A stretch of 27,645 nt of DNA. Origin: an uncultured Actinomycetes bacterium (GTDB taxonomy: Bacteria; Actinomycetota; Actinomycetes; Nanopelagicales; Nanopelagicaceae). Location: assembly GCA_903842855.1 (NCBI GenBank), contig CAIMNT010000109.1, positions 1 through 27,645 on the forward strand, in the 5' to 3' direction. A program made the position numbers and the translations under genes. Below, in pieces: positions 1-7,298 of this stretch. Each line of letters starts with the position of its first letter. The first letter of the stretch is position 1. Under the pieces are notes generated by a model. That model saw only the letters and a list, made by a program, of their open reading frames with translations, did no database searches and was not told the DNA's origin.

Positions 1-338
1 ATAATCACCATTATTGGTGGGCAATCAATAAGTTCATCTTTAAGGCCATGAGCTAGACCGAGACCCCCCTCGGGGACCGCCTCACCATCGAGGATAAAGA
101 GGTCTACCTTCCGCTTATCCCCCAAGTACTGACGAAGGGCGTCGGCCGTGGCAAAATCCAAAACCTTGTGCTCCCGCTCTTCACCAGGAAGTTTCTTGCC
201 CAGGGCGGCGCTTACCGCGGCCCGAACCGTCTGATCGTCCGAGTAGACCGCAATCACACGTGGGAGGGTCGACCCTTGGAGAGCGGGGTCGCCGTAAACG
301 GGAGTGGCGTCAACTGATCCGTAAACACTTACTTCCAT
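1..338 (-). CDS. Receiver-domain-like regulator, 3' part cut off by window edge
   Basis: The first 112 codons of a protein read leftward from ATG at 338 and run off the window. After about 25 residues there is a response-regulator-like fold: a beta strand ending in S-D-D (VIAVYSDD), a central LFILDGEAVPEGG strand-loop holding the putative phosphoacceptor Asp, then GLAHGLKDEL and a CPPIMVI strand. This pattern matches a conserved actinobacterial receiver-like protein with a short N-terminal tail and no DNA-binding domain in its usual form. I recall it near the cytochrome bc-aa3 genes in other actinobacteria, which cannot be checked here. A -10-like hexamer lies 7 nt before the start, so the transcript may be leaderless. 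It is on the same strand as the phosphonate operon, 70 bp downstream of it, but probably has its own promoter. The function is not established. Confidence 0.75.
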   Translation of the reverse strand, partial: MEVSVYGSVDATPVYGDPALQGSTLPRVIAVYSDDQTVRAAVSAALGKKLPGEEREHKVLDFATADALRQYLGDKRKVDLFILDGEAVPEGGLGLAHGLKDELIDCPPIMVI

Positions 339-345
339 ATTTAAG

Positions 346-351
346 AGTCTA
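346..351 (-). promoter_or_regulatory. Putative -10 box (TAGACT) of the receiver-like gene
   Basis: On the minus strand TAGACT is followed by CTTAAAT and then the ATG at 338, so the predicted transcript starts at or next to the start codon. A weak -35 (TTCAAT) sits 17 bp upstream. There is no Shine-Dalgarno in the 7-nt gap. Confidence 0.45.
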
Positions 352-408
352 GTACCTGGGGAGCTGTTATTGAAGGCACCTTGAGTAAACACTTTGTTAC
401 CTTCAGAA

Positions 409-963
409 TTATTCGCGCTCTATGGCCAATGAATCGATGGCGCTTTTGAAATCTGCTAGAGATGAAGTGGCCTTGCCTCGCACCTTTGCAAGGTCGTCCC
501 AGAGTCGAACACGCACAGCATCTTCTGCGCCCTCTCGAGATATGAAGTCAATCACTTCTTCTTGGTTGAGCGGTCCACCTTGCATGTACAAAGTTTGAAC
601 ACTGGCGTGTGAAAGTTTAGAGAGGTAGTCATGGTTGGTCGTAACTAAATATCTCTTGGCCGCTACATGCAACCGCACTGGCTCACTTACCGTTGCGGGG
701 AAACGCTCTTCTAACCATTGCGCACCGACAAAGTCATGGCGTAGATCAACTCCCGATGCATGACCATCTTCGGCATCCTCAACAAGAAGATGTCCAATGT
801 CATGCAGCAAGGAGGCAACAATTAAATAATCTGGAGCCCCGGTAACGCGCGCAAGGTCGCCGCACTGCAACATATGTTCAACGAGTTTTACATCTTCGCC
901 AAGGTATTCCTCGGCGATCCTTTCCTGGAAGAGTAATTCAATCTCTGAAAATACCCTGCTCAT
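409..963 (-). CDS. phnZ: PhnZ-type HD-domain mixed-valent di-iron oxygenase (C-P bond cleavage)
   Basis: This 184-residue HD protein matches PhnZ, which uses a mixed-valent Fe2 centre and O2 to cleave 1-hydroxy-2-aminoethylphosphonate to glycine and phosphate in the cytoplasm. The metal ligands recalled for PhnZ are present with nearly constant offset: His30, the His54-Asp55 pair in HDIGH, His76, His99 and Asp156 in RLWDD. The substrate-gating Tyr and Glu are Tyr20 and Glu23 (EEYLGED), and Lys103 and Ser121 match the phosphonate contacts. It is the last gene of the phosphonate cluster, and its ATG shares a base with the upstream stop codon (TAATG), implying translational coupling. The partner dioxygenase PhnY, which makes the hydroxylated substrate, is not in the window. 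A related HD oxygenase acting on another substrate cannot be excluded, but residues and context favour PhnZ. Confidence 0.85.
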   Translation of the reverse strand: MSRVFSEIELLFQERIAEEYLGEDVKLVEHMLQCGDLARVTGAPDYLIVASLLHDIGHLLVEDAEDGHASGVDLRHDFVGAQWLEERFPATVSEPVRLHVAAKRYLVTTNHDYLSKLSHASVQTLYMQGGPLNQEEVIDFISREGAEDAVRVRLWDDLAKVRGKATSSLADFKSAIDSLAIERE

Positions 964-2555
964 TATTCGTCCTTACCAACTTTTTTCAACCATAAGATTC
1001 TGTTGCGATCACTTACCTCACCGGCCATATTTTCTAGGTCGAAACGTCCACCTCGTCTCTGCCAATCATTTGCCGAGAGAAGTCGCGACAATCCAGCGAG
1101 ATTTATTGGACTGGCAAGATTCGTGGTTGCCTCTTCGAGATCGACAGGGCTCTGATGATCAAAGACTGTGCTAGCTATTGCAATGTGGCTCTCGTTCTCG
1201 AAGAATTCCAGAAGTCGACCCTGCTGTGGCCAATCTATGAGAGAAGCTGTCATCACATGCCAAAATCCAAATCCCGCTTCATCGCCAATAAATCGAATCT
1301 CATTTTCATGATTATGACCGGCCAGCCAAGCGATGATCCGATCGTGTTTTAACAGTTCTTGAGTCAGCTCTTCTACACATACCCGTCGATCCATATTTAT
1401 CGGTGTGTAATCGTTATACAAAGTATGCAGAGGATGATGCGACAAGAGAACGAAATATTGTGGCGCTACATCACTCAACACGCGCTTTAGCCACAAGAAT
1501 TGCGATTCATCGATAGACCCTTGCCAACCGCCATGAATATTGACAGTATCCAAAGAAATTAACCTAATATTTCCAAGATCTTTAAACCAATATTTGGTGC
1601 CATGAGTGACGTTATCGGCCGTCAAACCATGACCATCATGTGAGCAACTCAAATGTATCTTCGCCCAATCGCTGGGTTGATTAGCCCGGCGACGTGGATC
1701 TGGTTCAATGAAGCGAACCTTGCCACCGTCTAGTGGTGGGTATGCCGCCGGCCCCACCTCGCTCCATTTAGACACAAACTCTTGCAAATCTAGTGAGGGT
1801 GAGAGTTCAGTTAACTTCTGATTGCCAACAGCAAATGCCTGCAGAACGTCATCACTCGGAACCGTTCCTTGGAGCAACGCATCATGATTCCCGTGAGTTG
1901 CAAGCCACTTATGTTTAGTACCAGTTGCGACGAATGGCTGACGAACTGCATCCGTGAGACCTTGGACTGTAGGGAATCCATACAAGGCGCGCGGGTAATC
2001 CTCTATACAGCCTGCGGGAGTTCCCTCTGGATTCCAATATGAGGGATCGTAGGTCGCGGGATCGGTCTGTGCAACGCCTTCCCAACGAGTGTGATCACCA
2101 GAGTCAGGGACTATTTCGCCCCCATCGAGCAAAGTGAGATACCAATCAAGTTCGTTCGCTTGTGCATTGTCGGTGACATCTCCGGTGATAACAATTGCAT
2201 CCACCTGGCGTTGCGAGAATATTCCTGTATCGATGAGATTTGTTGTTTGAATCATCGACTCTAGTGTTTGCGCGGTCAAAATCTCTTGAGCTCGATACGC
2301 ACCAACCAGACCTATATGTTCGCTGATCGGATTATGAGGATCTGCAAACCTGTCCACAATTTCGGCTCGCACAGGTGATTGCGCATCACAGATATGAAGG
2401 TCGCTCAGGTGAATCAAGGTAAGTATTGGATTGAATTCAACGCTTAGATCTTCACCGCGGTGCTCTTCACCTTCTTCATACTCAAGGGTGCGCCAGCCCT
2501 TTTCATTTGGAGCACCACGAACAATTTTCTGCCACGAAGTGAAGACGTCAGACAC
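963..2555 (-). CDS. Calcineurin-like metallophosphoesterase, phosphonate-operon associated
   Basis: This 530-residue protein has all the classic dinuclear metallophosphoesterase motifs: D52-x-H54 (LSDLH), G-D at 125-126 (ITGDVTDN), G-N-H-D at 222-225, His373 in SHHPLHTL and G-H-N-H at 413-416. The length and the long inserts between the first three motifs resemble a large actinobacterial metallophosphoesterase subfamily (of the TIGR03767 kind). No signal peptide or membrane segment is visible, so it should act in the cytoplasm. The start is GTG at 2555, 8 nt inside the end of the ATPase gene; the stop overlaps the phnZ start. Position in the operon suggests it hydrolyses imported phosphonate esters, such as a glycerol ester of aminoethylphosphonate, before C-P cleavage. 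That substrate is inference; a generic phosphodiesterase or phosphatase is possible. Confidence 0.8.
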   Translation of the reverse strand: MSDVFTSWQKIVRGAPNEKGWRTLEYEEGEEHRGEDLSVEFNPILTLIHLSDLHICDAQSPVRAEIVDRFADPHNPISEHIGLVGAYRAQEILTAQTLESMIQTTNLIDTGIFSQRQVDAIVITGDVTDNAQANELDWYLTLLDGGEIVPDSGDHTRWEGVAQTDPATYDPSYWNPEGTPAGCIEDYPRALYGFPTVQGLTDAVRQPFVATGTKHKWLATHGNHDALLQGTVPSDDVLQAFAVGNQKLTELSPSLDLQEFVSKWSEVGPAAYPPLDGGKVRFIEPDPRRRANQPSDWAKIHLSCSHDGHGLTADNVTHGTKYWFKDLGNIRLISLDTVNIHGGWQGSIDESQFLWLKRVLSDVAPQYFVLLSHHPLHTLYNDYTPINMDRRVCVEELTQELLKHDRIIAWLAGHNHENEIRFIGDEAGFGFWHVMTASLIDWPQQGRLLEFFENESHIAIASTVFDHQSPVDLEEATTNLASPINLAGLSRLLSANDWQRRGGRFDLENMAGEVSDRNRILWLKKVGKDE

Positions 2556-3621
2556 GCTCTGCCATCACTTCATCGCTAGAGATTCTGAAAGCGATTCTGT
2601 CGCCGATCTCCAACTTTCGGACTGTTCTGCTTGAAACATTGAGATGAATGAGTGGGGCTCCTTCTACTGCAATTCCGACCTTTGTCATCGGTCCCAAGAA
2701 AGACTTAAGGGCAACAATTCCACGTGTCGCTTCTTCATCATTTTCACTCACTACTTCAAGTGATTCAGGACGAATAATGACATTTACTGGAGTTCCCTCT
2801 TCAAAATGTTCCGCACTCTCCAAGATATTTACCTTTTGATTAAGGACCCGCGCCTTGCCTTTGGCGGTGATTTCTGCAGGAATTCGATTGGCAAGCCCTA
2901 CAAATGAGGCAACGAAAGCAGTAGCCGGGGAGTTATACAAGACGATTGGCTTATCGATCTGTTCCAATCTTCCATGACTCATAACGCCTACTCGGTCTGA
3001 GATTGCCATCGCCTCTTCTTGATCGTGAGTAACAAAGAGCGTGGTGATACCTAAGTCGAGTTGAATTCTGCGAATCTCTTCGCGAATCTGCCCGCGCACC
3101 TGTGCATCAAGGGCTGACAGAGGTTCATCGAGCAGCAAGACTCGAGGTTGAATAGCAAGGGCACGAGCCAGTGCAACGCGCTGTTGTTGTCCTCCGGAGA
3201 GTTGATGAGGATATGAATGAGCCTTGCTCTGAAGCGCAACGAGCTCAAGCATCTCATCCACACGCTTTTGACGCTTATCACTATCTATCTTGCGCACGCG
3301 CAATCCATAGTCGATGTTTTCGGCGACCGTCAGATTCGGAAACAAGGAGTAAGACTGAAAGACCATGCCCATGTCACGACGATTAGCGGGTGTCTCGTTA
3401 TAACGCTCCCCGTTAAGCAGTAACTCGCCCTCGGTGGCAACTTCCAATCCTGCAACAATACGAAGCGCCGTGGTCTTGCCGCACCCTGATGGACCTAACA
3501 GAGCCACCATCTCTCCCGGCTCAACGGTAAGGTCCAATCCATCTAGCGCCTTCACGGCACCAAAGTGGCGACTTACGCCCTTTAGCTCGAGGGTACAGCT
3601 ATCACGATTCTCGTTACTCAT
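2548..3621 (-). CDS. ABC transporter ATPase, phosphonate (AEP-type) importer
   Basis: This 357-residue importer ATPase energises uptake through the two permeases encoded just upstream. Walker A (GPSGCGKTT, residues 43-51), Q-loop (GMVFQSYSLF), ABC signature (LSGGQQQR), Walker B (LLLDEPLSALD) and H-loop (FVTHDQEEA) are all present in order. A C-terminal TOBE-like region from about residue 240 (VNVIIRPESLEVV) is typical of the spermidine/iron/2-aminoethylphosphonate (PhnT) group. The start codon overlaps the preceding permease stop as ATGA, and the end overlaps the GTG start of the metallophosphoesterase. The sequence alone cannot separate AEP from polyamine or iron transport; the enzymes around it make a phosphonate the best guess. 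Confidence 0.85.
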   Translation of the reverse strand: MSNENRDSCTLELKGVSRHFGAVKALDGLDLTVEPGEMVALLGPSGCGKTTALRIVAGLEVATEGELLLNGERYNETPANRRDMGMVFQSYSLFPNLTVAENIDYGLRVRKIDSDKRQKRVDEMLELVALQSKAHSYPHQLSGGQQQRVALARALAIQPRVLLLDEPLSALDAQVRGQIREEIRRIQLDLGITTLFVTHDQEEAMAISDRVGVMSHGRLEQIDKPIVLYNSPATAFVASFVGLANRIPAEITAKGKARVLNQKVNILESAEHFEEGTPVNVIIRPESLEVVSENDEEATRGIVALKSFLGPMTKVGIAVEGAPLIHLNVSSRTVRKLEIGDRIAFRISSDEVMAERV

Positions 3622-4397
3622 TCATCCACCTTTACCCGTTGAGTATTTCGCTTCGGAAGCAGCGCAATGATTGCCAATAGTGCAATCGCACCAACAAAAC
3701 TAAAGACAGAGATCGCAATTGCACCAAGAATATTCTGCTGCCCTGCAACAACTGTCCAGGTTGGGAAAGTTTCCCAATGCAACAACGAAGTAATTGTGTA
3801 TTCACCAATCGAAAGCGCAAAGGTTAAGAATAGGGCGCCTGTAATTCCACTTCGAATTGCCGGAACAATTACTCGAAGAATTGTACTGGTCCAAGATGCG
3901 CCTAAACTTCTAGATGCCTCAACAAGAGTTTTGAGTGCCACCGTTTGAAGTGAGGTTTCGAGAGCGCGATATGTGTATGGCAAGGCAATGATTACAAAGA
4001 AGAAAACCAGCTCGTATTGGGTGTTTTGTAGAATTTTTGGCATTGCTACCTGAGCACCAATGGCCAACGAAACCACCGGAATAATTAACGGAAGTATGCA
4101 CAAGAAATCAATAATTGGCTTATATCTTTGGCCTTTGAGGTTGAGAAAGACCATGGTTGGAACCATTATTAAGAGATTTAGAATCGCAGCCAATACCGCT
4201 AGTTTTAGCGATGTAAGTAGGGCTGGATAGAAACCATCTTGGTGGATCAACCACTCATAGTTCGCCCATGAATGTCCTTTACCGCCGGCTCCTTTAAAAC
4301 TGTAAACCGTGGCACCGTAAATCGGAACCACAAACATCAGGAGGGCCAAGAATGAGGCTAGAGATATAAGCGGCCACCTAAGGTTCAAACTCTTCAT
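3618..4397 (-). CDS. ABC transporter permease, phosphonate (AEP-type) importer, subunit 2
   Basis: A 259-residue inner-membrane permease with about six hydrophobic segments, the first at residues 10-30. The EAA-type cytoplasmic loop that contacts the ATPase reads LVEASRSLGASWTSTILRVIVP. It belongs to the binding-protein-dependent permease family related to PotC, FbpB and PhnV. I chose ATG 4397 because it gives a 4-bp ATGA overlap with the preceding permease stop and has GGAAAAG in front. An ATG at 4409 would add four residues and a 16-bp overlap. It should form a heterodimer with the neighbouring permease. In many PhnU-type systems the two permeases are fused; here they are separate. Confidence 0.85.
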   Translation of the reverse strand: MKSLNLRWPLISLASFLALLMFVVPIYGATVYSFKGAGGKGHSWANYEWLIHQDGFYPALLTSLKLAVLAAILNLLIMVPTMVFLNLKGQRYKPIIDFLCILPLIIPVVSLAIGAQVAMPKILQNTQYELVFFFVIIALPYTYRALETSLQTVALKTLVEASRSLGASWTSTILRVIVPAIRSGITGALFLTFALSIGEYTITSLLHWETFPTWTVVAGQQNILGAIAISVFSFVGAIALLAIIALLPKRNTQRVKVDE

Positions 4398-5278
4398 GAA
4401 CTTTTCCATTTGGCTGCTTGCCTACCCGCCCAAATATAACCAGCCATAACTATTGTGGCTACCACAATCATTCCTACGGCAAGGGCATCACCCAGATTGG
4501 TTTGATCCGAAACGACATTCCCGTCCACGAGAGTGCCGATAATGATGGGAACCAGTGGCACCGTTCCAACTGTCAGAGCTCGCGCAGTTGCATAGGCTGA
4601 GAAACCGCCAGCAAAGAGTAGAAAGAAAGCTCCAACGAATGATGGAATCAAAATTGGAATCCCCACCCGGCGCCAATAGGTCAAAGGTGAAGCTCCGAGA
4701 TTAATACTCGCTTCTTCCCATTCTCTACGCAATCCTGCAATTGCGGGTTTGAATACCAAAACCATGAGCGGAACCTGGAAGAAGGAATAAACCATTACAA
4801 CTCCGGTAAAGGAGAAAATTGTGAAGTGGCCCGCATAAATATCCCAGCCAGCATCTTTGAGTATTTTTGTAACAATTCCTTCAGTGCCGAATGCGGCAAT
4901 AAACATAAATGCAAGTGGCACTCCACCTGAGTTTGCAAATACGGCAGATATGGAGTCAATGACCGCTCCAAATTTTCCACGTGCATATTTCACGATGACA
5001 TATGCGAAGAATGCCCCGAGAAGCGAACCAATAAGTGCAGTAATGAGAGAGAGTTTCAGTGATATTACAAATGCATGAAAGTACGGGCCTGAATGAAGAA
5101 TGGGGCGATAGTTTGCCAAAGTCCACTCATTGTTGTTTCCCTTGAAGCTGCGCAGAGTTACAGCCACTACTGGCCAGATCAGAAAGAATCCGGTGAATAT
5201 AAAGAATGGGAGCAGTGGGAACACACCACTTGCGGGGTTGTTTCGATTAATTCGAAACGGTGTTCTCACTGCTCCCAT
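4394..5278 (-). CDS. ABC transporter permease, phosphonate (AEP-type) importer, subunit 1
   Basis: This 294-residue integral membrane protein has a first transmembrane segment at about residues 20-41 (FPLLPFFIFTGFFLIWPVVA) and about five more. The EAA loop is EWEEASINLGASPLTYWRRVGIPIL. The family is the same as the next permease, which it overlaps. It starts 28 bp after the binding-protein stop. No clear Shine-Dalgarno precedes ATG 5278; the only GGGAG lies just downstream of it, so a start at the in-frame GTG three codons later is possible. The membrane role is certain; the substrate follows from context. Confidence 0.83.
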   Translation of the reverse strand: MGAVRTPFRINRNNPASGVFPLLPFFIFTGFFLIWPVVAVTLRSFKGNNNEWTLANYRPILHSGPYFHAFVISLKLSLITALIGSLLGAFFAYVIVKYARGKFGAVIDSISAVFANSGGVPLAFMFIAAFGTEGIVTKILKDAGWDIYAGHFTIFSFTGVVMVYSFFQVPLMVLVFKPAIAGLRREWEEASINLGASPLTYWRRVGIPILIPSFVGAFFLLFAGGFSAYATARALTVGTVPLVPIIIGTLVDGNVVSDQTNLGDALAVGMIVVATIVMAGYIWAGRQAAKWKSS

Positions 5279-5306
5279 TTACGTTATTTAGCTTTTACGT
5301 AGCCGG

Positions 5307-6509
5307 CTAGTTTCCAGCGATTGCTGGCCACTGTGCCTTAAGGAGAGCCTTGGCAGCATCTTGATCTGCTGGGCTAGGCGTAACAATCTTTGCACCTGCT
5401 GGAATTTGATAACCAGCTGGAGCAGCTGCATTGGTTCCCTTGGCAACCATTGCGTCATACTCGATAGGAAGTGCGCCGCCTGCGATCCAGATGTTCTGTC
5501 CACCGTTGATCGATGCGAATATCTTTGATCCGGTCATACCCTTTGTTGAGCCCAAAGTCTTGGAAGTCTTTCCCTTGTTCTCTGAGTAAAGGAATTCAGT
5601 CCATAGACGAGCAGCTGCTGGATGTGGAGCATTGAATGGGATTGCCATGATGTATGGGGTTCCCTTGATGACTGCATCTGAAGGAATTACATACTTGATT
5701 GTCTTTCCTGCTGCGGCAGCAGTGGCTACTGCTCCTGGACCGTTGAAGGACCATGAGAATGAGACCTTGTATGCACCGGCGAGTAAGTTCTGTCCGTTAG
5801 CCAAAGCTGTAACGAAGTTGCCAGAATCCTTGAGGGACTTGAAGTAATCAATTCCATTTTGGACATTGGCAGTTGTTCCACCATTTGCGAGGTTCGCTGC
5901 AAAGACTGACATGAGGGCCTCTTGAGCACCTGATGGATCTCCACCGATTGCAACCATATTTTTGAAGGCTGGATCTTTTAGATCATTGAAAGACTGAGGA
6001 GCCTTTGGAATGGATGTGTCGTATGAGAGTGCGATTACACCGGCATAGTCTCCGTACCAACGACCTGATGCATCTTTATATGTAGGAGTGATGTCTTTCC
6101 AGTTTTGGACTTTGTATGGAGAGAAGAGGTTTTCATTGTCAGCACCGTATGTAATACCTACGTCAACAGCATCTGGAACCTTTGAAGCAGGAGCTGTACG
6201 AACTGTTTGAATCTCATAAGCAGATGAGCCATCTGGATTGTCATCAGTGATCTTGATGCCAAATGCCTTTGAGAAAAGATCCATCGCCTCGCCGTAGTTA
6301 GCCCAGTCACGAGGAAGTGTGATTACGTTGAGCTTGCCTTCTTTTTGTGCTGCCTTGACCAGTGCATCCATGCCACCACAAGCAGCAAGATTGGCGCACT
6401 TAGAATAGTCAATAGCAGTATTCGAAGCTGATGAAGTTTCAGCTGAAACTACTGGAAGCAGTGCTACAGCCATTGCAGCAACGGTTCCTAAAATGAATTG
6501 CTTACGCAT
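5307..6509 (-). CDS. Extracellular substrate-binding protein, AEP/iron-type ABC importer
   Basis: This 400-residue exported binding protein starts with a typical signal peptide: MRKQ, a hydrophobic core to about residue 20, then VVSAETSS with probable cleavage after Ala23. There is no lipobox cysteine, so it may be released or anchored another way. The mature part resembles bacterial extracellular solute-binding proteins of the PotD/FbpA/AEP class (early GKLNVITLP strand, DAVDVGITYG, YDTSIPKAPQSFNDLKDP). A strong Shine-Dalgarno (AAGGGGG at 6514-6520) precedes ATG 6509, stronger than for its neighbours, fitting the need for excess binding protein. The 105-bp gap upstream may carry an internal promoter. 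The ligand is inferred as aminoethylphosphonate or a derivative from the operon. Confidence 0.83.
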   Translation of the reverse strand: MRKQFILGTVAAMAVALLPVVSAETSSASNTAIDYSKCANLAACGGMDALVKAAQKEGKLNVITLPRDWANYGEAMDLFSKAFGIKITDDNPDGSSAYEIQTVRTAPASKVPDAVDVGITYGADNENLFSPYKVQNWKDITPTYKDASGRWYGDYAGVIALSYDTSIPKAPQSFNDLKDPAFKNMVAIGGDPSGAQEALMSVFAANLANGGTTANVQNGIDYFKSLKDSGNFVTALANGQNLLAGAYKVSFSWSFNGPGAVATAAAAGKTIKYVIPSDAVIKGTPYIMAIPFNAPHPAAARLWTEFLYSENKGKTSKTLGSTKGMTGSKIFASINGGQNIWIAGGALPIEYDAMVAKGTNAAAPAGYQIPAGAKIVTPSPADQDAAKALLKAQWPAIAGN

Positions 6510-6549
6510 TAGTCCCCCTTAAGGATTTGTAGCACTAGCAAACTTTGTC

Positions 6550-6559
6550 TTGTTAACAA
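6550..6559. promoter_or_regulatory. Palindrome TTGTTAACAA upstream of the binding-protein gene
   Basis: A perfect 10-bp palindrome lies 41 bp before the binding-protein start, in the largest gap of the phosphonate operon. It could be part of an operator or of an internal promoter (TTAACA as -35, with TACAAA preceded by TGC as a weak extended -10 at unusual 19-bp spacing). A short AT-rich palindrome can arise by chance. Confidence 0.25.
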
Positions 6560-6614
6560 AAAGGGGTTCTTTGGAGGTTTAATGGGTGTACGAAAAGTAA
6601 ATAATTGACTACGT

Positions 6615-7298
6615 CTAATCGAGAAGATTTAGCAGTGTGAGTACCGTGGAGGAGACTTCTGTTGCTCCCGCAGCCCTCAACTCAGCTTCGTTGTGCGCGC
6701 CGCTCGTCACCCCGAGCACCACAGCAGCACCTGCGCTGACACCAGCTTTCATGTCTGATTCGGTATCGCCCGCCACAGCAATTTCATGGGGATGTACTTC
6801 TACAGCGTTTACTCGGTTATAAATCTCTAGCGTCTTAAAAATCATATCTGGGGCGGGTCGACCAAGCTCTACTTCAGAGGCCGCCACAGAGATGTCGATA
6901 AGATCGTTCCAGCCCAAGCTAAAAATAATTGGATCGAGGATTTCACGCGGGAATCCAGTCGTGATGCCAATTCCAATACCACGCTTGCGCAACTCTCCAA
7001 AGAATTCACTTACTCCATCGAATTCTTTTAACTCACCCTCCGCAACAAGATCCGTGTAGGAAGTTACGAAGCGCTCGTGCGCCGCAAATGCTTCATCCAC
7101 ATCCCCCTTGCACAGGTGTGTGAAGACGTCAATTTTGCGTTGCCCCATTGTGGCTTCTACGAAAGCGGTCATCTCCACCAACTCATCCGCGCTGGGATTT
7201 GTTGGTTCCATTGCAATCTGAAAGGCCTTCACAACTAATCCATCATCTTTCGCGGTCGTTCCTGCAACATCTAATACAACAAGTTTTATCGTGGCCAT
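6615..7298 (-). CDS. Phosphonatase-like HAD hydrolase (PhnX-like)
   Basis: This 227-residue HAD-superfamily enzyme has the motif I nucleophile at Asp10 in LDVAGTT, with Ala12 at the +2 position. Ordinary HAD phosphatases carry Asp there; phosphonoacetaldehyde hydrolase PhnX carries Ala. The cap region has MGQRKIDVF, aligning with the PhnX MGLLKID segment that bears the Schiff-base lysine, here Lys55. Motif II is GITTGFPRE, motif III Lys/Arg lies near GRPAPDMIFK, and motif IV is GDTESDMKAG. It is shorter than classic PhnX (about 270 residues) and fits the phosphonatase-like TIGR03351 type. The likely reaction is phosphonoacetaldehyde (or a close analogue) to aldehyde plus phosphate. The start overlaps the FAD oxidoreductase stop by 13 bp, so the two are co-translated. 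Confidence 0.82.
   Translation of the reverse strand: MATIKLVVLDVAGTTAKDDGLVVKAFQIAMEPTNPSADELVEMTAFVEATMGQRKIDVFTHLCKGDVDEAFAAHERFVTSYTDLVAEGELKEFDGVSEFFGELRKRGIGIGITTGFPREILDPIIFSLGWNDLIDISVAASEVELGRPAPDMIFKTLEIYNRVNAVEVHPHEIAVAGDTESDMKAGVSAGAAVVLGVTSGAHNEAELRAAGATEVSSTVLTLLNLLD

Noticed and set aside
339..408. Rho-independent terminator at the end of the phosphonate operon
   Set aside because: Only a short AAGGCACCTT and a weak GAAGG/CCTTC pair with a 25-nt loop are present, with no T-tract; too weak to call.
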